Origin: Kingdonia uniflora
Lineage: Eukaryota > Streptophyta > Magnoliopsida > Ranunculales > Circaeasteraceae
Direction: 5' to 3'
Length of the DNA: 64,000 bases
Assembly: GCA_014058105.1 (NCBI GenBank)
Contig: JACGCM010000155.1
Coordinates: 62,001 to 126,000, forward strand
The notes below the pieces were generated by a model. The model was not told the origin of the DNA. It did no database searches and worked only from the letters and a program-made list of their open reading frames with translations. The position numbers and the translations under genes were made by a program. Shown here piece after piece: positions 1 to 11,120 of this stretch. The number at the start of each line of letters is the position of its first letter. Positions within the stretch are counted from its first letter, which is position 1.

Positions 1-587
1 TTCTTTTAAACGCCTCCATGAGTCGCCAATTTAATTTTCTCTGTTTCTTAAAGAAGAAAACAAAGAAACCGAAATCTTTTATTAATTTATGTAATTAATC
101 AATCTAAATGCAATTTAAAGAAATCTTAATTTCGAAAGGAATTAAATCTGCCCTAATTTTTCCCGCCATTAAATTTTAAAATCCAAAACCAAAGAAATCA
201 AGTTTTTTGGCCTCCGATTTCTCCATAATCAAAAAAATCCGCGAAATCGAATCTAGAATTCACAATATCGATCGATTTCTCTGATTCTAATCTCACAAAT
301 CGCCAAAAAAAAAAAAAAAAAAAAACTTGGCCGATTTTACACAACTTTTAAGAAATAAAGAAACTAAACTTTTGTTTCATCTCTCGTTCCTAAAACCCTA
401 AAATCCAGCAAAATCCTCATTTCGAAGGATCGAACAACAGTAATCTTATCAACGACGAACTAAACTTACACAAAATCGCCTAATATAAGTCCTCGAATTC
501 ACCTCTCAGGACAAAATTTACACCAATCTAATCATCTTTAAAGACCTAAAACACTCGAAAGAAAGTGATTTGAATCGGAAAACGTAC
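1..587 (-). other. putative leader intron of a minus-strand gene off the left edge
   Basis: AT-rich sequence with no convincing reading frame and a poly-A tract near 305-324. It follows, on the minus strand, a good 5' splice site (AAG|GTACGT, exon end at 588), so the simplest reading is the first intron of a gene whose coding part lies left of the window. No acceptor or coding exon is visible inside the window, so this rests on the donor and the TATA box alone. Confidence 0.35.
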
Positions 588-745
588 CTTGATTGGCGAT
601 TGTTCTTGAACTCTCAGACGAGATCAGACGATCCAAGTAGAGCTCGTAACAAGAAATCGATCGAGGATTGAAATCGCTCTCTCGAGTTTCTCTCTCTAAA
701 ACGCGCGCTCTTCGTCTCAAAAACTGGAGATGTTTATATAGGAGT
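588..745 (-). promoter_or_regulatory. candidate promoter and non-coding first exon (minus strand)
   Basis: Read on the minus strand, TATATAAAC lies at about 731-739. About 30 bases further on, a CT/GA-rich leader begins and runs to a consensus 5' splice site, AATCAAG|GTACGT, at 588. The leader has stretches such as CTCGAGAGAGCG and no ATG-led frame of note. The layout (TATA box, short leader exon, leader intron) is common for highly expressed plant genes. The 87-codon open frame across this interval is explained by chance. The gene cannot be identified without the sequence to the left. Confidence 0.45.
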
Positions 746-896
746 CGTTCCAAATGTAAGAAATTTTGATGGGCCCACTGAGGACTATGGTGATGTGGCA
801 TTCACGGGGATGATATAGTCTAACTGTCTAAACTTGCTCACCAAGTTTCATCAAATGTTAGATTATTACCAAAAGGCTCTCTATTTTGGAGCTTCT

Positions 897-932
897 CTTT
901 TTGAGTTTTGAGTTTTGAGTTTTGAGTTTTGA
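897..932. repeat. short tandem repeat, GAGTTTT unit
   Basis: Four to five direct copies of a 7-bp unit (gagtttt) upstream of the leader exon. A simple microsatellite with no further feature attached. Confidence 0.85.
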
Positions 933-1427
933 CAAATGAAGGGCAATTTTGTCAAACTGAGTGGTGCCGATATTGGAAATGATCGTCAAAAACTGGTAGT
1001 CGGATGAACAAATAGGTATTCGGGCAAGTCATTGTAAACATTCTTGAGGAGTATTTCAGAGCCAATAGTTTTGGACAATTGGAGGAGCTGAGTTTCTCTC
1101 TCATCACACTTGATGCGTGAGTGAGTGAATTCCTAATAGCGTATTTGTTGCTCTATATGCATTTTTTGTATAATTATTGTGGAAAACTTAATACTTTAAC
1201 AAGTTACATAACCTAAACTCCATACTATCCTTAGAGAGAATCCTGTCTCAAATTGTAAAACATTCTTTAGAGCATCTCTACTTGTGCTTAATGGGGGAGC
1301 TCCAGCTCAAACACTCCAACAATACTTAACAAAAGAGCTCTAACAAGAATGAGAACATAACTATTACTAACTTCTAGACAAACTTGGAGCTCGTCCAATC
1401 CAACCCAACCCAACAGTGTTATACTTA

Positions 1428-1781
1428 GAGCATCTCCAACACACATGGTATACTGTTACACTTTTCACATACTTTTACAAAAACTTTTTCCAACGGAAGT
1501 ATGGCGTTCAACATACTCACCCTCATACCCCTCTAAAGTATGCGAATATGAAACTTAGAGAGTGGTATGTGCATACTACTTTTGTGGGTTCCCACAACTA
1601 TTTTTTCTGTTCCTTTCTTTTCGCTCTCTAATAAAATAATATTGTAGGTCCCAATTTTTAATAAAAATCACCTCTCTCTCCTAAAATAACATTGTGAGAC
1701 CTAATTTTAATATAAAAAACTTAATTCAGAGAGAAATCTGTTGAGCAAAGTGGTATGCTATTCCGGATAGAGGAGATGCTC
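1428..1781. mobile_element. Tourist-like MITE (PIF/Harbinger family)
   Basis: The element starts GAGCATCTCC and ends GGAGATGCTC, an exact 10-bp inverted pair, and is flanked by TTA on both sides (1425-1427 and 1782-1784), the target duplication typical of PIF/Harbinger. The inner ends also pair loosely (ggtatactg against agcatacca). Length is 354 bp with no coding frame, so it is non-autonomous. The same terminal decamer ends the 20 kb Harbinger element at 4854-24785, which suggests that family could have mobilised it. A second, one-ended piece beginning ttagagcatctct lies just left at about 1264. Confidence 0.85.
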
Positions 1782-1864
1782 TTACAATTGTTGTGTGCAC
1801 AATATCTTCCCTCCTTAAACCCACTCCTCGTCAGACGTTCGTCTCTACTCCTCCACAGTTTAAG

Positions 1865-2000
1865 GTAAATAATTAAACCTCACTCTCTCTCTCTCGAATT
1901 CGATTTAATAATTAAATTAGGGTTCATCTAATTTCCCCCAACTTCAGATTCTAGGGCACCCAATTTAACACCAATCTCAACCATAATTCTCCAATTGCAG
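1865..2000 (+). other. 5'UTR intron of the cysteine-rich membrane protein gene
   Basis: The donor TTAAG|GTAAAT at 1864/1865 and the acceptor CAATTGCAG|CC at 2000/2001 bound an AT-rich, pyrimidine-rich stretch immediately before the start codon at 2007. The splice sites are good but the intron is inferred from sequence alone. Confidence 0.55.
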
Positions 2001-2006
2001 CCAACA

Positions 2007-2387
2007 ATGGTGGACATATGGTGGTCCCTATTGGGTGCCACAATCCCAGCCCTAGTTGCAGGACAAGCTTTGAGGATGAAGGGCCGACGAGCGGAGGAGC
2101 AGAGAATCAAGAGCGCGCGAGGACGAGAGAAAAGTTCGGACGATATCTTTGTGTGCGAGAGGGTGTGTACGTCGAAGAGAATGTTGAAGAAAGTTGGGGC
2201 GTTTTCAAAGGATCCGACCCTGGATACTTGTGTTACTGTTTGTGGGGTATCGGAACTTGATGCGTGTTCGGATGCGTGTGCGAGGACTGTTTGTGTTAAT
2301 CAACATCAAGTTCCGAATTGGAATGATATTTGTTTGAGGAGGTGTCAGAGTGAATGTCTTAAACTCAGTGTTTCGAGGTCTACTTAA
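2007..2387 (+). CDS. small cysteine-rich membrane-anchored plant protein (At5g64816-like)
   Basis: A 126-residue protein in one coding exon. The ATG at 2007 is chosen because it sits 6 bp after a clear acceptor; the frame also runs upstream without another ATG. The N-terminus (MVDIWWSLLGATIPALVAGQ) is a hydrophobic segment at about 4-22 that should be a signal anchor, followed by a basic, charged stretch. The C-terminal half has ten cysteines, mostly in CX3C spacing: CERVC, CVTVC, CSDAC, CLRRC, CQSEC. I recognise it as the family annotated in Arabidopsis as uncharacterised protein At5g64816 (from memory). The overlapping 80-codon frame is a shadow. No biochemical function is known to me; membrane anchoring and disulphide or metal binding are inference. 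The next gene of the conserved block is separated from it by the transposons to the right. Confidence 0.85.
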   Translation: MVDIWWSLLGATIPALVAGQALRMKGRRAEEQRIKSARGREKSSDDIFVCERVCTSKRMLKKVGAFSKDPTLDTCVTVCGVSELDACSDACARTVCVNQHQVPNWNDICLRRCQSECLKLSVSRST

Positions 2388-4850
2388 TGGGTAATTTTCA
2401 TTGTTATTATTACAATGTTGGTTTGTTTTGTTAGCGTAATGTAGTTTTATGATTTCGTTTTAGGGGTTTTCGCCAATATTGGTTTGACCCAAGTATTGAT
2501 TTCTTCCTAATATTGATGAATTTTTTTTTCTTGTGTGTTTGCATATGGTCATTGTGGTTTGATTCGTAGCTTACTTTCACATGTTATTAGGTAGGTTGGG
2601 AATATTGGAGATCCCCTAATTGTATAATCTATAATTGCTTGACTTAGTGCTTATTTTTCAATTCTAAGAAATACTATAATACTGCAAACAAGTGTGGAAC
2701 ATTGTGGATAGAGTGGGTCAATGAAAAGGTTGTGGAAACCTGGATGCCCTGCTGCCTTTGAGATAGGACTTAGGAGGAATACATCATTTTTAAAAGTAAT
2801 AGGAATGATTGGGGAGAAGGCGGGGCAGTGAAAACACTAGGGCTGTTCATAGATACCCGAAAAATCAAGTTCGTTATGTTGTATTTGTGAAGAAGAGGGA
2901 AAAAACAATTTTATGACACTATTTTGCACAACTTTGATTAAATGAGAACAATTACGGAGAGAAAAGTTAGGCTAAGAAAATTATAGAGAAAATATGACCA
3001 AGAAGATCTACAGAGCATTTGGTCTGCAGAAGGATTGAATGGTGGGAATTGAAGAAAGAAACTCCCTAGAGAAATATGGTGGTGCCATAAGATTTAGTTA
3101 TGTCTTATTTAATGCAAATATGTATACTATAGACATTTTCATTAGTTCCTATTAGTCATGATCAACCAAGAGGTAATTAAATTTCCATGGTCCTATTGTG
3201 CAGAAGTTTCATAGAAAATGATCACCATTTTCCGTTGTTTTCAATGAACCAAATACAGTGTAAATTTCTCCTTTGCTTTTGAGGTGGAGTAAGAGATCAG
3301 TATAGGGCGCTTTCGAAAAGGGATAGAGGAGAGTTAAAGGAAAGAAATATATGACTATATGTAGCTGTGAGTTGTGACGAAAGTAGTAGAAGAGAGAAAA
3401 ACATTTTAATGGGGGTGAATGAATATTAGTTTGCTAAACAGGATCTGAAGATGGAAATGGGAAAGAGAAGGGAGATTAATAGGAAGACCCAACGAGATCT
3501 CAAATCTAGTTTTGGCAGAAGGAAATGGAGCAAATGGAGAGGGTGTAAAAGAAGAAGAGATAAGTGCTACAAAGGATTGTTGTTGTGAAAAAGATGCAAG
3601 AAAGAAAATCTCCCCAAATTTACAAGCTAAAAACCTAAAGCTGCCATCTAAAGATGGAGAGAAGAGATATGTCTAGAGGTTTTTGATAGAAAAATTAGTT
3701 CATTAACCTATATGGGATTACATTGAAATGCTTATAAATAAATTCTAGAATGCATAACTTCTTACATTGTAGGTGCCCTCTATCCATGCTTCAAATCACT
3801 GAACAATTTATGGTTCTTCATTCTTGTTTTGTGTTGCTCTCTGCTCCCTGCACTCTGCTCTCTTATCAATATCTTAATATTACCAAGAAACTGCATATGT
3901 AGTTGTCATCCCTGGCAATTACTTTCTCGAACTTAAAACCATCAATATTTACTCCGTAAAATTCATAATCTGAGTTCTTCAGTTTTGTCGTTTCTAAATA
4001 TAGATGTAGTAACTTTGATGTTTACTTCATTATTTTTACTTTGTGAGGATAACTTGAGTGAAGCAAATGTCTGAATGTAAATTGCATGCTGTATTTTACT
4101 AGCTACCATTTTTACTAATTGTTTTCACATGCATCTTCTAAAACAGGACATGCGATCACAGACCCTTATTCTGTTAGCTGGTAGACCAGTGTGCACTGAC
4201 CCGTCTAAGCAACTGTTGCCCTTTGCAGACAGATCATCGATGATGAATCTCTGATAGTTTGCAGTTACCTGCTTGATGAATCTCTGATAGTTTGTAGTTA
4301 CCTGCTTGGAAAATGTTATATTTTGGTTGTAAATGAACATGTGTTTTGGATATTCTCTTCTGTTTTGGTTACTTGAGAATTATATTGTGTTTGGTTAATG
4401 ATATGTGAAGATTGATCTTTCTTTGAGATGATCATGCCTTCTCTTATGCTAAATATCTGCATTTATCTTTCTTTGAAACAGAAACTTATAATGCTAAATA
4501 AGACGTATCTGCATTTATGTTTCTTACTGAATTACTATGAATTATGCCTGTCAATATGAAAATGGCGGAGAACTAGAGAAAAACTTTGAAGCTTTGGTTT
4601 GTGATGGATGCAATTTTGGTGATTTTAAGTATATATTTTGTAAGAACCTTGCGGACATGGAAATGTTAATTTCAGAGCTTCAAAAATTCTTCTGAAAGAC
4701 ATTACACGGTAAATAAATATCTGCAGTCAGTCATCGTCGACCTCGATCAACACCACCGCGCTTCACTTTGGTCATTTCCCACTGATAATGGCCAACTAAA
4801 AGTAGTTTTCCTTGAAAATGTTGTGCCCGGGAAGAAAGAGAACTGTTATG
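2388..4850. other. intergenic, 3' flank of the cysteine-rich protein gene
   Basis: About 2.4 kb without a convincing gene. The first few hundred bases are T-rich and probably include the 3'UTR. From about 2860 to 3660 the plus strand is strikingly purine-rich (repeated gagaaa, gaagag) without an open frame. I see no splice-compatible coding signal or terminal repeats. A 33-bp tandem pair is listed separately. Confidence 0.6.
4242..4307. repeat. 33-bp tandem duplication
   Basis: The unit beginning gatgaatctctgatagtttg and ending acctgctt occurs twice in direct succession (4242-4274 and 4275-4307) with a single C/T difference. Confidence 0.9.
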
Positions 4851-4853
4851 TTA

Positions 4854-5065
4854 AAGCATCTCCTAAAGTACTTGACTGACTTGGATGAAAAAAAGCCAAA
4901 TTTAAGTCAGTCGTACTCTATTTTCTCCAATAGTACCTGACTTGGATTTCTATTAGGCGCATAACACTTGGGCGCCTATTATATTTTTAAACAGGCGCCT
5001 AACTTTTAGGTGCCCAAATTATTATTATTTTAAAATTAGGCACCCAAAACTTAGGCGCTTGATTG
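4854..5065. repeat. left terminal and subterminal inverted repeat of the Harbinger element
   Basis: The outer 20 bp match the right end with two differences. Further in, the block at 4950-5065 (ggcgcctatta, tttttaaacaggcgcc, ttaggtgcccaa) matches the reverse complement of 24520-24640 piece by piece. CTTGGAT is also shared near base 35 of both ends. Confidence 0.85.
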
Positions 5066-5204
5066 TCTTAAAGCTTAATACGAATCTGTCTTCTCTCTTC
5101 TCACATTTTAGCCAAATCTTTGTGATTTAGGGTATTTTTTTCACTCTCTCTCTCTCTTTAATTTAGGTAAATATTGTGATTTAGGGTATTTGATTGCCAA
5201 AATA

Positions 5205-5335
5205 GAATTTGTTAGAATTTGTTGGATACATTGAATTTGTTGGATAAGTGGAATTTGTTGGAATTTGCCTTGAATTTGTTGAACAACTCTTTAACCCATC
5301 TCCAGTTGAACAACTCTTGAATTTGTTGAACCTAA
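5205..5335. repeat. interspersed GAATTTGTTG motif cluster
   Basis: About eight copies of gaatttgttg or close variants with irregular spacing, just upstream of the PMD gene and inside the Harbinger element. It probably lies in the leader or promoter of that gene; no function can be assigned. Confidence 0.7.
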
Positions 5336-5912
5336 TTTGAGGATTCTTGGCTTCTTTATAATCACATTTGTTTGATTCATTTGTTGTTTCTTCTAATTGG
5401 AAGATTATAGTGTTGTCGCTTCATTTGGATTAGTTTGTTTCCACATTATGAAATTTGTAGAATTTGTTGGAAGATTTAATACAGCAGAAATCCAGTTTTT
5501 AACTTCACTTTGTTTAATATAGTCATTCAATCCTAGGTAGGAATCTTTTTTGTCACAGTACTTATGGCTATCATGAGCAGAGCTTATTCTTGTATGTTTA
5601 TTATTCTATGGTTCTTCCATATAGTCTAAGCTAATGCAATATAGCAGCTGCTTACTCCCACAAGTATACCCCTTGCTTACCTTGCAAGTGAAGCTTTTAA
5701 TTAATTGGTGGTCCTTTGGGTGTCATTTTCAATATTGTTAGCCATCATCTACCTCAAGGGATCTTTTTTCGAGTATTTGATTCATTCTTGAATTGTCTTG
5801 CATTTATAGTCTATAAACATCATTACAAGATGCCTTACTATTGTCAAGTTTTTGCTTAATTTATATAAATTGGTTTTGTGGTGGTCATTATATAAATTGG
5901 TATTTAACCTTC

Positions 5913-6926
5913 ATGAAGGATTTGATGATCTCGTCAGCGGAGGAAGAATACGATGGAACCGACGATGAGAAGAAATTCGAGTCTGATGAAGGCGAAGGGA
6001 CCGTTTCCCAAATGCAATTTTTATCGGGCAAGAAGCGGAAAATCACTTACGAAGAACTCAATGTCTCCACCGAACCTCCTCCACATCTCCAGCAAAATTA
6101 TGAACCATGTGACTTTCGGTAGCTCACACAATTGGATGGGAGGGGTCATTTTGTCCACATCAGTTGCTACTACATCGGTAAGTTGAAACAACGCAAATTA
6201 GTAAATTATTGGTTTTATACTTATTTCAAAGTATTTACTTCCGGTATAATTTAGTTTAGATGTTCTTATTTGTGTTTATTAATTTTGTTACAGGCTCGGG
6301 TTGGATTTAAATGTAGATCGGTGTTAGTCAAGCTCTGTAAAATGTATTTAATTCTTATTGAGGTACCTCACTTGAAGCATAAATTAAAGGCTACCAATTT
6401 GATGAGTTTATTTGATTGCAAAATTGGGAACTCCGACAACCAAGTAATAGTGTCGATGGTTGAGCGTTTGTGGGCAACCACTCATACATTTCACCTACCT
6501 TGTGGAGAGCTAGGAATCACTCCTAGAGATTTTACAGTGCATACCGGGATAGGTATCGGGACAGGAGAGCCGATGATATTGGACGAGTCATACATGAAAT
6601 ATGGTAACGCCTTAAGAATTTTTCCCGATATGGAATTTAAAGATTATGAAAAGGGATGTATTAGTTTTGCTCACCTCCAGACTTACTTTGACCATACCAG
6701 AGTAAACATCAAAGATCCGGCTAATACTAATACAATCTTTAGGGCATTTATGCTATTGTATTTTGGAGGTGTCTTATTTGGGAACTCGAAGAGTTGGGCT
6801 CGACTAAAGTTGTTGGGTCCAATTGCTATCATAGAAAAAAAAGGGACCTGCGATCGACTTCGGCTCCGCTATATTAGGACATCTCTACTACTGCCTTGAC
6901 CAAACATCGAAACAGGAGGTAAAATA
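5913..6926 (+). pseudogene. plant mobile domain (PMD) gene, part 1, broken by retrotransposon insertion
   Basis: The first exon starts near 5913 with an acidic N-terminus (SAEEEYDGTDDEKKFESDEG), has an in-frame TAG at 6120, and runs to a donor near 6179. The second exon (from about 6294) carries the PMD hallmark (ERLWATTHTFHLPCGELGIT, about 6460-6520), matching the MAIL1/MAIN and transposon PMD family. A +1 frameshift near 6840 moves the frame, after which a segment resembling GSAILGHLYYCLD continues. The frame is cut at 6926 by the LTR element. PMD proteins are host silencing factors (MAIN, MAIL1) or transposon-encoded proteins of unknown biochemistry. Parts 2 and 3 at 13933 and 19818 continue the same gene. 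Disabled by a stop, a frameshift and two insertions. Confidence 0.8.
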
Positions 6927-7515
6927 TGATATGCCGTATCAAATCGAGTGTTGTAGTATAAAAGAGGGTTGTAGTTCTTCAGGGATGCATAGATCAAAAT
7001 CACAATTCTATTATCAAATTAGTAAATAGAGATTATAAAGAACTTATTGATAAAGAAAACATTTACAATTGATTTCCATAATTTGGATTTCCCAAGATTC
7101 TCCATAAAAACATTGATAAAGACACTTACAATTATCTACAAGAAAACTAAGGTTCCCCAGAGAGTAAAGATGACTCCAACTCTCTCTTTCTTATCCCTAA
7201 CTTTAACCTAACTAAAAATTCATATTTCCCTCAACCACTCCTGATTTTGTGGAGACCATTTAGATAGGCTTGACAACCAAGTCTTCTAGCAGCTCCAGCA
7301 GCTCTTGACAACAAGGTCATCTCTAAGCTCTTGACAACAGATCATCTCCAACCGCTCTTTACCTTGTAAGAGTTGGGCTTTAAGAAGGGTTTGATCACAA
7401 ATGTCTCTTTACCTGCAATAGTCAAATATACTTCAATTAGGCCCAGTGAAACATAAAATAAGTTTCTAGATAATATAAATTGAAGGACAAAAATAGGTAT
7501 TTTTCATGCCTATCA
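6927..7515 (-). repeat. 3' LTR of the gag-only element
   Basis: 589 bp, TG...CA ends. It aligns along its whole length with 13348-13932, with about 36 substitutions and a 4-bp difference near 7180. Confidence 0.9.
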
Positions 7516-7533
7516 AATACCCCCAAACTAACA
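7516..7533 (-). other. polypurine tract of the gag-only element
   Basis: The plus strand reads aatacccccaaactaac directly inside the left LTR. On the element's own strand this is a G5 run (TTTGGGGGTATT) immediately before the LTR start, as expected for the plus-strand primer. Confidence 0.75.
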
Positions 7534-8786
7534 TATTCCTAGTCCCTTAGCAAAAGAATCAAAAACTAAACTCTTTCGTGGTTTCTTACGATTGCATTTA
7601 GCGTATGCAACAAGCCTTTCAACCTATAGGTTACCCAAATAGGACGAGTTGTGTCTCATGAGGGTTTTCAGTGAATATACCCACAAAATTCTATCATAAA
7701 CGTTCTGGTATTATAAACAACTAATAATCATTGCTCCTGGTATTTCTGAAAATGGATTGAATTCATCTCATTAAATACGTTTAGAATTTATCAAGTAAAT
7801 TATACTATAATTAGATTAGATCAAGTTTCAGAATTTCATCATTTGTGTAGTGAATTTAGTTGCTGAAATCAAGGTGTTTGATAATCCTTCCAAATAACCT
7901 TAGCCTTATCTTGAGTGTGGTGGAAGAAATTTAGAAGTTTGTTCGACAAGTGCCCTAGTTTATTCGCTCTCTTTTATTAATATTTTAGGAAAAACATATA
8001 TCCACACAAGTTTTTCAAGGTAAGACGTTGGATTTGAGTTTTCATTTGCCCTTTTTATACTTGCAACTTGCCTTCCTTCACATAGTTTTCAACTATACTC
8101 GTTTTTTTTTTACTTTCACATTGATTCATAGCTTGTCTCGAGATTGGTAAAAATTATTCCTCTTTCAGTTCTAATCTTGCGAAAGGCCTTGAATTGTGAA
8201 TGTTTTTTTTTTTTACGAGTATGTGAGCTTCGTGAAGGAGCCCAATAACTTGTGAAAATACATACAAACCCTTAGTATGAATTTATGAGAAATGAAGTTT
8301 TTCTTGATAATTGTCTCCCTCGTTACAGATTCATCCTAACCCAAACTGTTGATTAATCAAAAGGTGATAGTTAGTTTTATCAAAACCTTGATAACATAAC
8401 TATGTGAAGTGTAATTATAAGGGTGATTTTCTTCTGAAGCACATCTAATAGGATGGTAGTACCAAAAACTTAAAAATTCGTAATGTACTAACAATTTACA
8501 GTTTAAAATAAACCATAACCTTATAATTTTATCTCAAGCGCAACTCTAAGAATATCCAAAGATCAGAGTATACTAAAAATGTGTCTACAATACCAGAATG
8601 TCCTAGAATAATAACTTTTCTTGGAAAAAGTTATGAAAATCTTATTTACCTCCACCCTCAAACTGAATCAGCATGTGTCCCCACAGTTGCCAAAAATGAA
8701 AAGAACAGGAGAAAATCTAAAAATATTATCAGAACATGATAAGGGTTGCTTCCCGCAAGCGCTAAGTTTAACGTCTTCAGCCAGAC

Positions 8787-9245
8787 TCACAAGATATTCT
8801 CAAAAGTACTACTCACAATACTCTGGATCATATTGCACTTGAGTGGTTCAAAATTAGAAGGGGAATGTGACGCATTAAAGATATTCAATTCTACTGTCAT
8901 ATTCCCGAAGGTCAACTTTATAATTGCATTACGGCAATTGATTACCGCATTAGCTGTTGCCAAAAAGAGGCGACCAAGAATCACAGGGATCTCATCTTCA
9001 GGGTTTACCACTGGTTCAGTATCGAACACAACAAAGTCTACTGGATAAACAAACTGCTCAATCTGGATCAATACATCTTCAACTACACCCCTAGGAATCA
9101 TAATAGATCGGTCAACTAGCTGCAGGGTCCTATTTGTGGGCTTAAGTACACCGATATCCAATTGCTCATAGACAGAGTAAGGAATGAGGTTCACGGCGGC
9201 ACCTAAATTAAATAAAGTTGTTCCTATCTTACGGGTCCCAATCAA
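8787..9245 (-). pseudogene. retropepsin-like protease region of the gag-only element
   Basis: A 152-codon frame with the plant Ty3-type protease layout: a catalytic loop followed by NLIPYSVYEQL, a flap-like region, and the closing IPVILGRLFLATANAVI motif. In this copy the catalytic loop reads NLGAAVN where the family has DLGA or DSGA, so the active-site aspartate is replaced. The preceding block at 9385-9579 (KHCVINIPI, HIPNYTKFLKDLCT) is the gag-protease linker typical of Athila/Tat elements. The frame breaks between these pieces show decay. No polymerase follows. Confidence 0.8.
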
Positions 9246-9600
9246 ACATGAAATAGTAGGGCATCCCGTATCCTTGTATTTGGGAAATGGATTTACTCAA
9301 AAGGACAGAACTAACATGTGCATCTAAAAAAATAGACGTATCATTCTCGTGAACATGAAAAGCATTTTTCAGAACATGTATGCGTCATTTTAAGGTGCAA
9401 AGATCTTTGAGGAATTTTGTATAATTAGGAATATGCCTTATGGCCGTAAAAATAGGAATGTTAATCACACAATGCTTAAAAATCTCCTCATAGGCATTGC
9501 CCTTCTTAGCCATAGTTAACCGTTGAGGAAAAGGAGTCAGCGGCTGAACATGTGTTATCACAGTTTCTTCCTCACTCACAGGTTCTTTTATGGGTTTACT

Positions 9601-11120
9601 TTAAATTTTCAGCTCGGGTTCCTTAGGCATTACTACCAGATTATCAACTTTCGTACCACTCCTAAGAGAAATGATGGCGTTGACTCTATCACGATTGGAA
9701 GATCTAGGATGTTCAGTATTCCCTTTAGGATTAGCTTGAGTTTGACTGGGGAACGTTCCTTTGTCTCTCGTGCTTATCTTTGCTGCCATTTGACCTATTT
9801 GTCCCTCAAGTTTAGCAATAGATGACTGAGTTACTTGCATAAATACCTTAAGAGTATCTTCTAAGGACGTGGTTGGAGTAGGCAGATTCCTATTGTGCGG
9901 AGGAACATAAGGCACATTAAGGGGAGCTTGGTATGATGGATTTTGTTACCACGAGGAATTAGACTAGTGATGATTCACTTGGTTGTGCGGTTGATAAGGA
10001 GTGCTACCAGAAGAACCTCCTTGGTGATTTCTACTTCCCCAAGAATTGTTGTTTGAATTATTATTCCATCCACCATTTAAAGGTTGGCTATTGGGATGTT
10101 GATACATGACATTGGCTTGGTCTTTCCAACCCTCTTTTAAACTAAGCACGTCAGGGCAATTTTGGACCAGATGGTCCGAACTTTCACAAACCATACAAAG
10201 TGGCATCGCCACATGGTTAACAGAAGAAGTGGTAGGGTGTTGTACCCTTTTCCCGATCTCTAAGTTCTCAATTTTATTAAGAATGGTTCTAAGAGTTGTA
10301 GACTCTAAATTAAAGTTCACTTGGTGCACATTTGCACTGTGACAAGGTTTTTCCTCTTTTATCGTTTGCCATTGGTAGGTCTTATTTGCTAAATCATTTA
10401 AAAATTTCCAAGCTTCTGTGTCAGTTTTCTCATCAAATGTACCCGCGCACATAGACTGAACACGAGCTCTAGTGTCATAATCTAGACCTTCATAGAGAGT
10501 TTGAACTATATTTATCAATTGAATCCTGTGATGTGGGCATCCTTGCTCTAAATCCTTAAACCTTTGTAGGTAGTCATATAATGACTCACCTCATTTTGCG
10601 TGAAGCTATAGATACTCTGTCGTATCTTAGCAGTTCTAAGGTTGGGGAAATATTTTTTCAAAAACTCCTTAACGAGTTGTTCAAATGTGTTTACAGAGTT
10701 CTCCTCAAGGGTGTACAACCAATCGCGTGCGTTTCCCATAAGCAAAAAAGGGAACACACGTAATTTTAAAGAATCCTCTGTAATACGTTCAAAGTTTAAA
10801 ATAAACATATGATCCCTAAAGTCCATAAGATGGTTAAACGGGTTTTCAGTGGGACTACCATGAAATTTGGGAAGCATAGACAAGAATCCCGGTTTTAACT
10901 CAAAGTTTCCTACATTTCTAGGAATCACAATACACAAAGGTTTACTCACAACTGTAGGATGCATTTGATTGTAGAGAGTGGTTCTCTCCGTAGCAGCAAC
11001 AGGTTCGGGATCGTTCCTAGTAGCAGCGGGATCATTAATCCCATCAGTCCCGTTCATATTGATTCTAACAACGTTTTTAGTCTGAACTTGGGTGTTACCC
11101 CAATCTAACATACAACTCAA
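9601..11120 (-). pseudogene. gag region of the gag-only element
   Basis: Three consecutive minus-strand frames (10548-11120, 9964-10518, 9601-9915) make a gag interrupted by frame breaks. The first holds the retrotransposon gag core (NPFNHLMDFRDHM, GNARDWLYTL, FLKKYFP). The second ends with an intact CCHC zinc knuckle (CMVCESSDHLVQNC) and a Gln/Asn/Gly-rich tail. The third has ISLRSGTKV, a marker of Athila/Tat gag proteins. Gag forms the particle and packages element RNA. The frame breaks make this copy non-functional. Confidence 0.85.

Noticed and set aside
538..801. 87-codon minus-strand open frame at the left edge
   Set aside because: It runs across a TATA box, leader exon and splice donor; composition is not protein-like and no family is recognisable.
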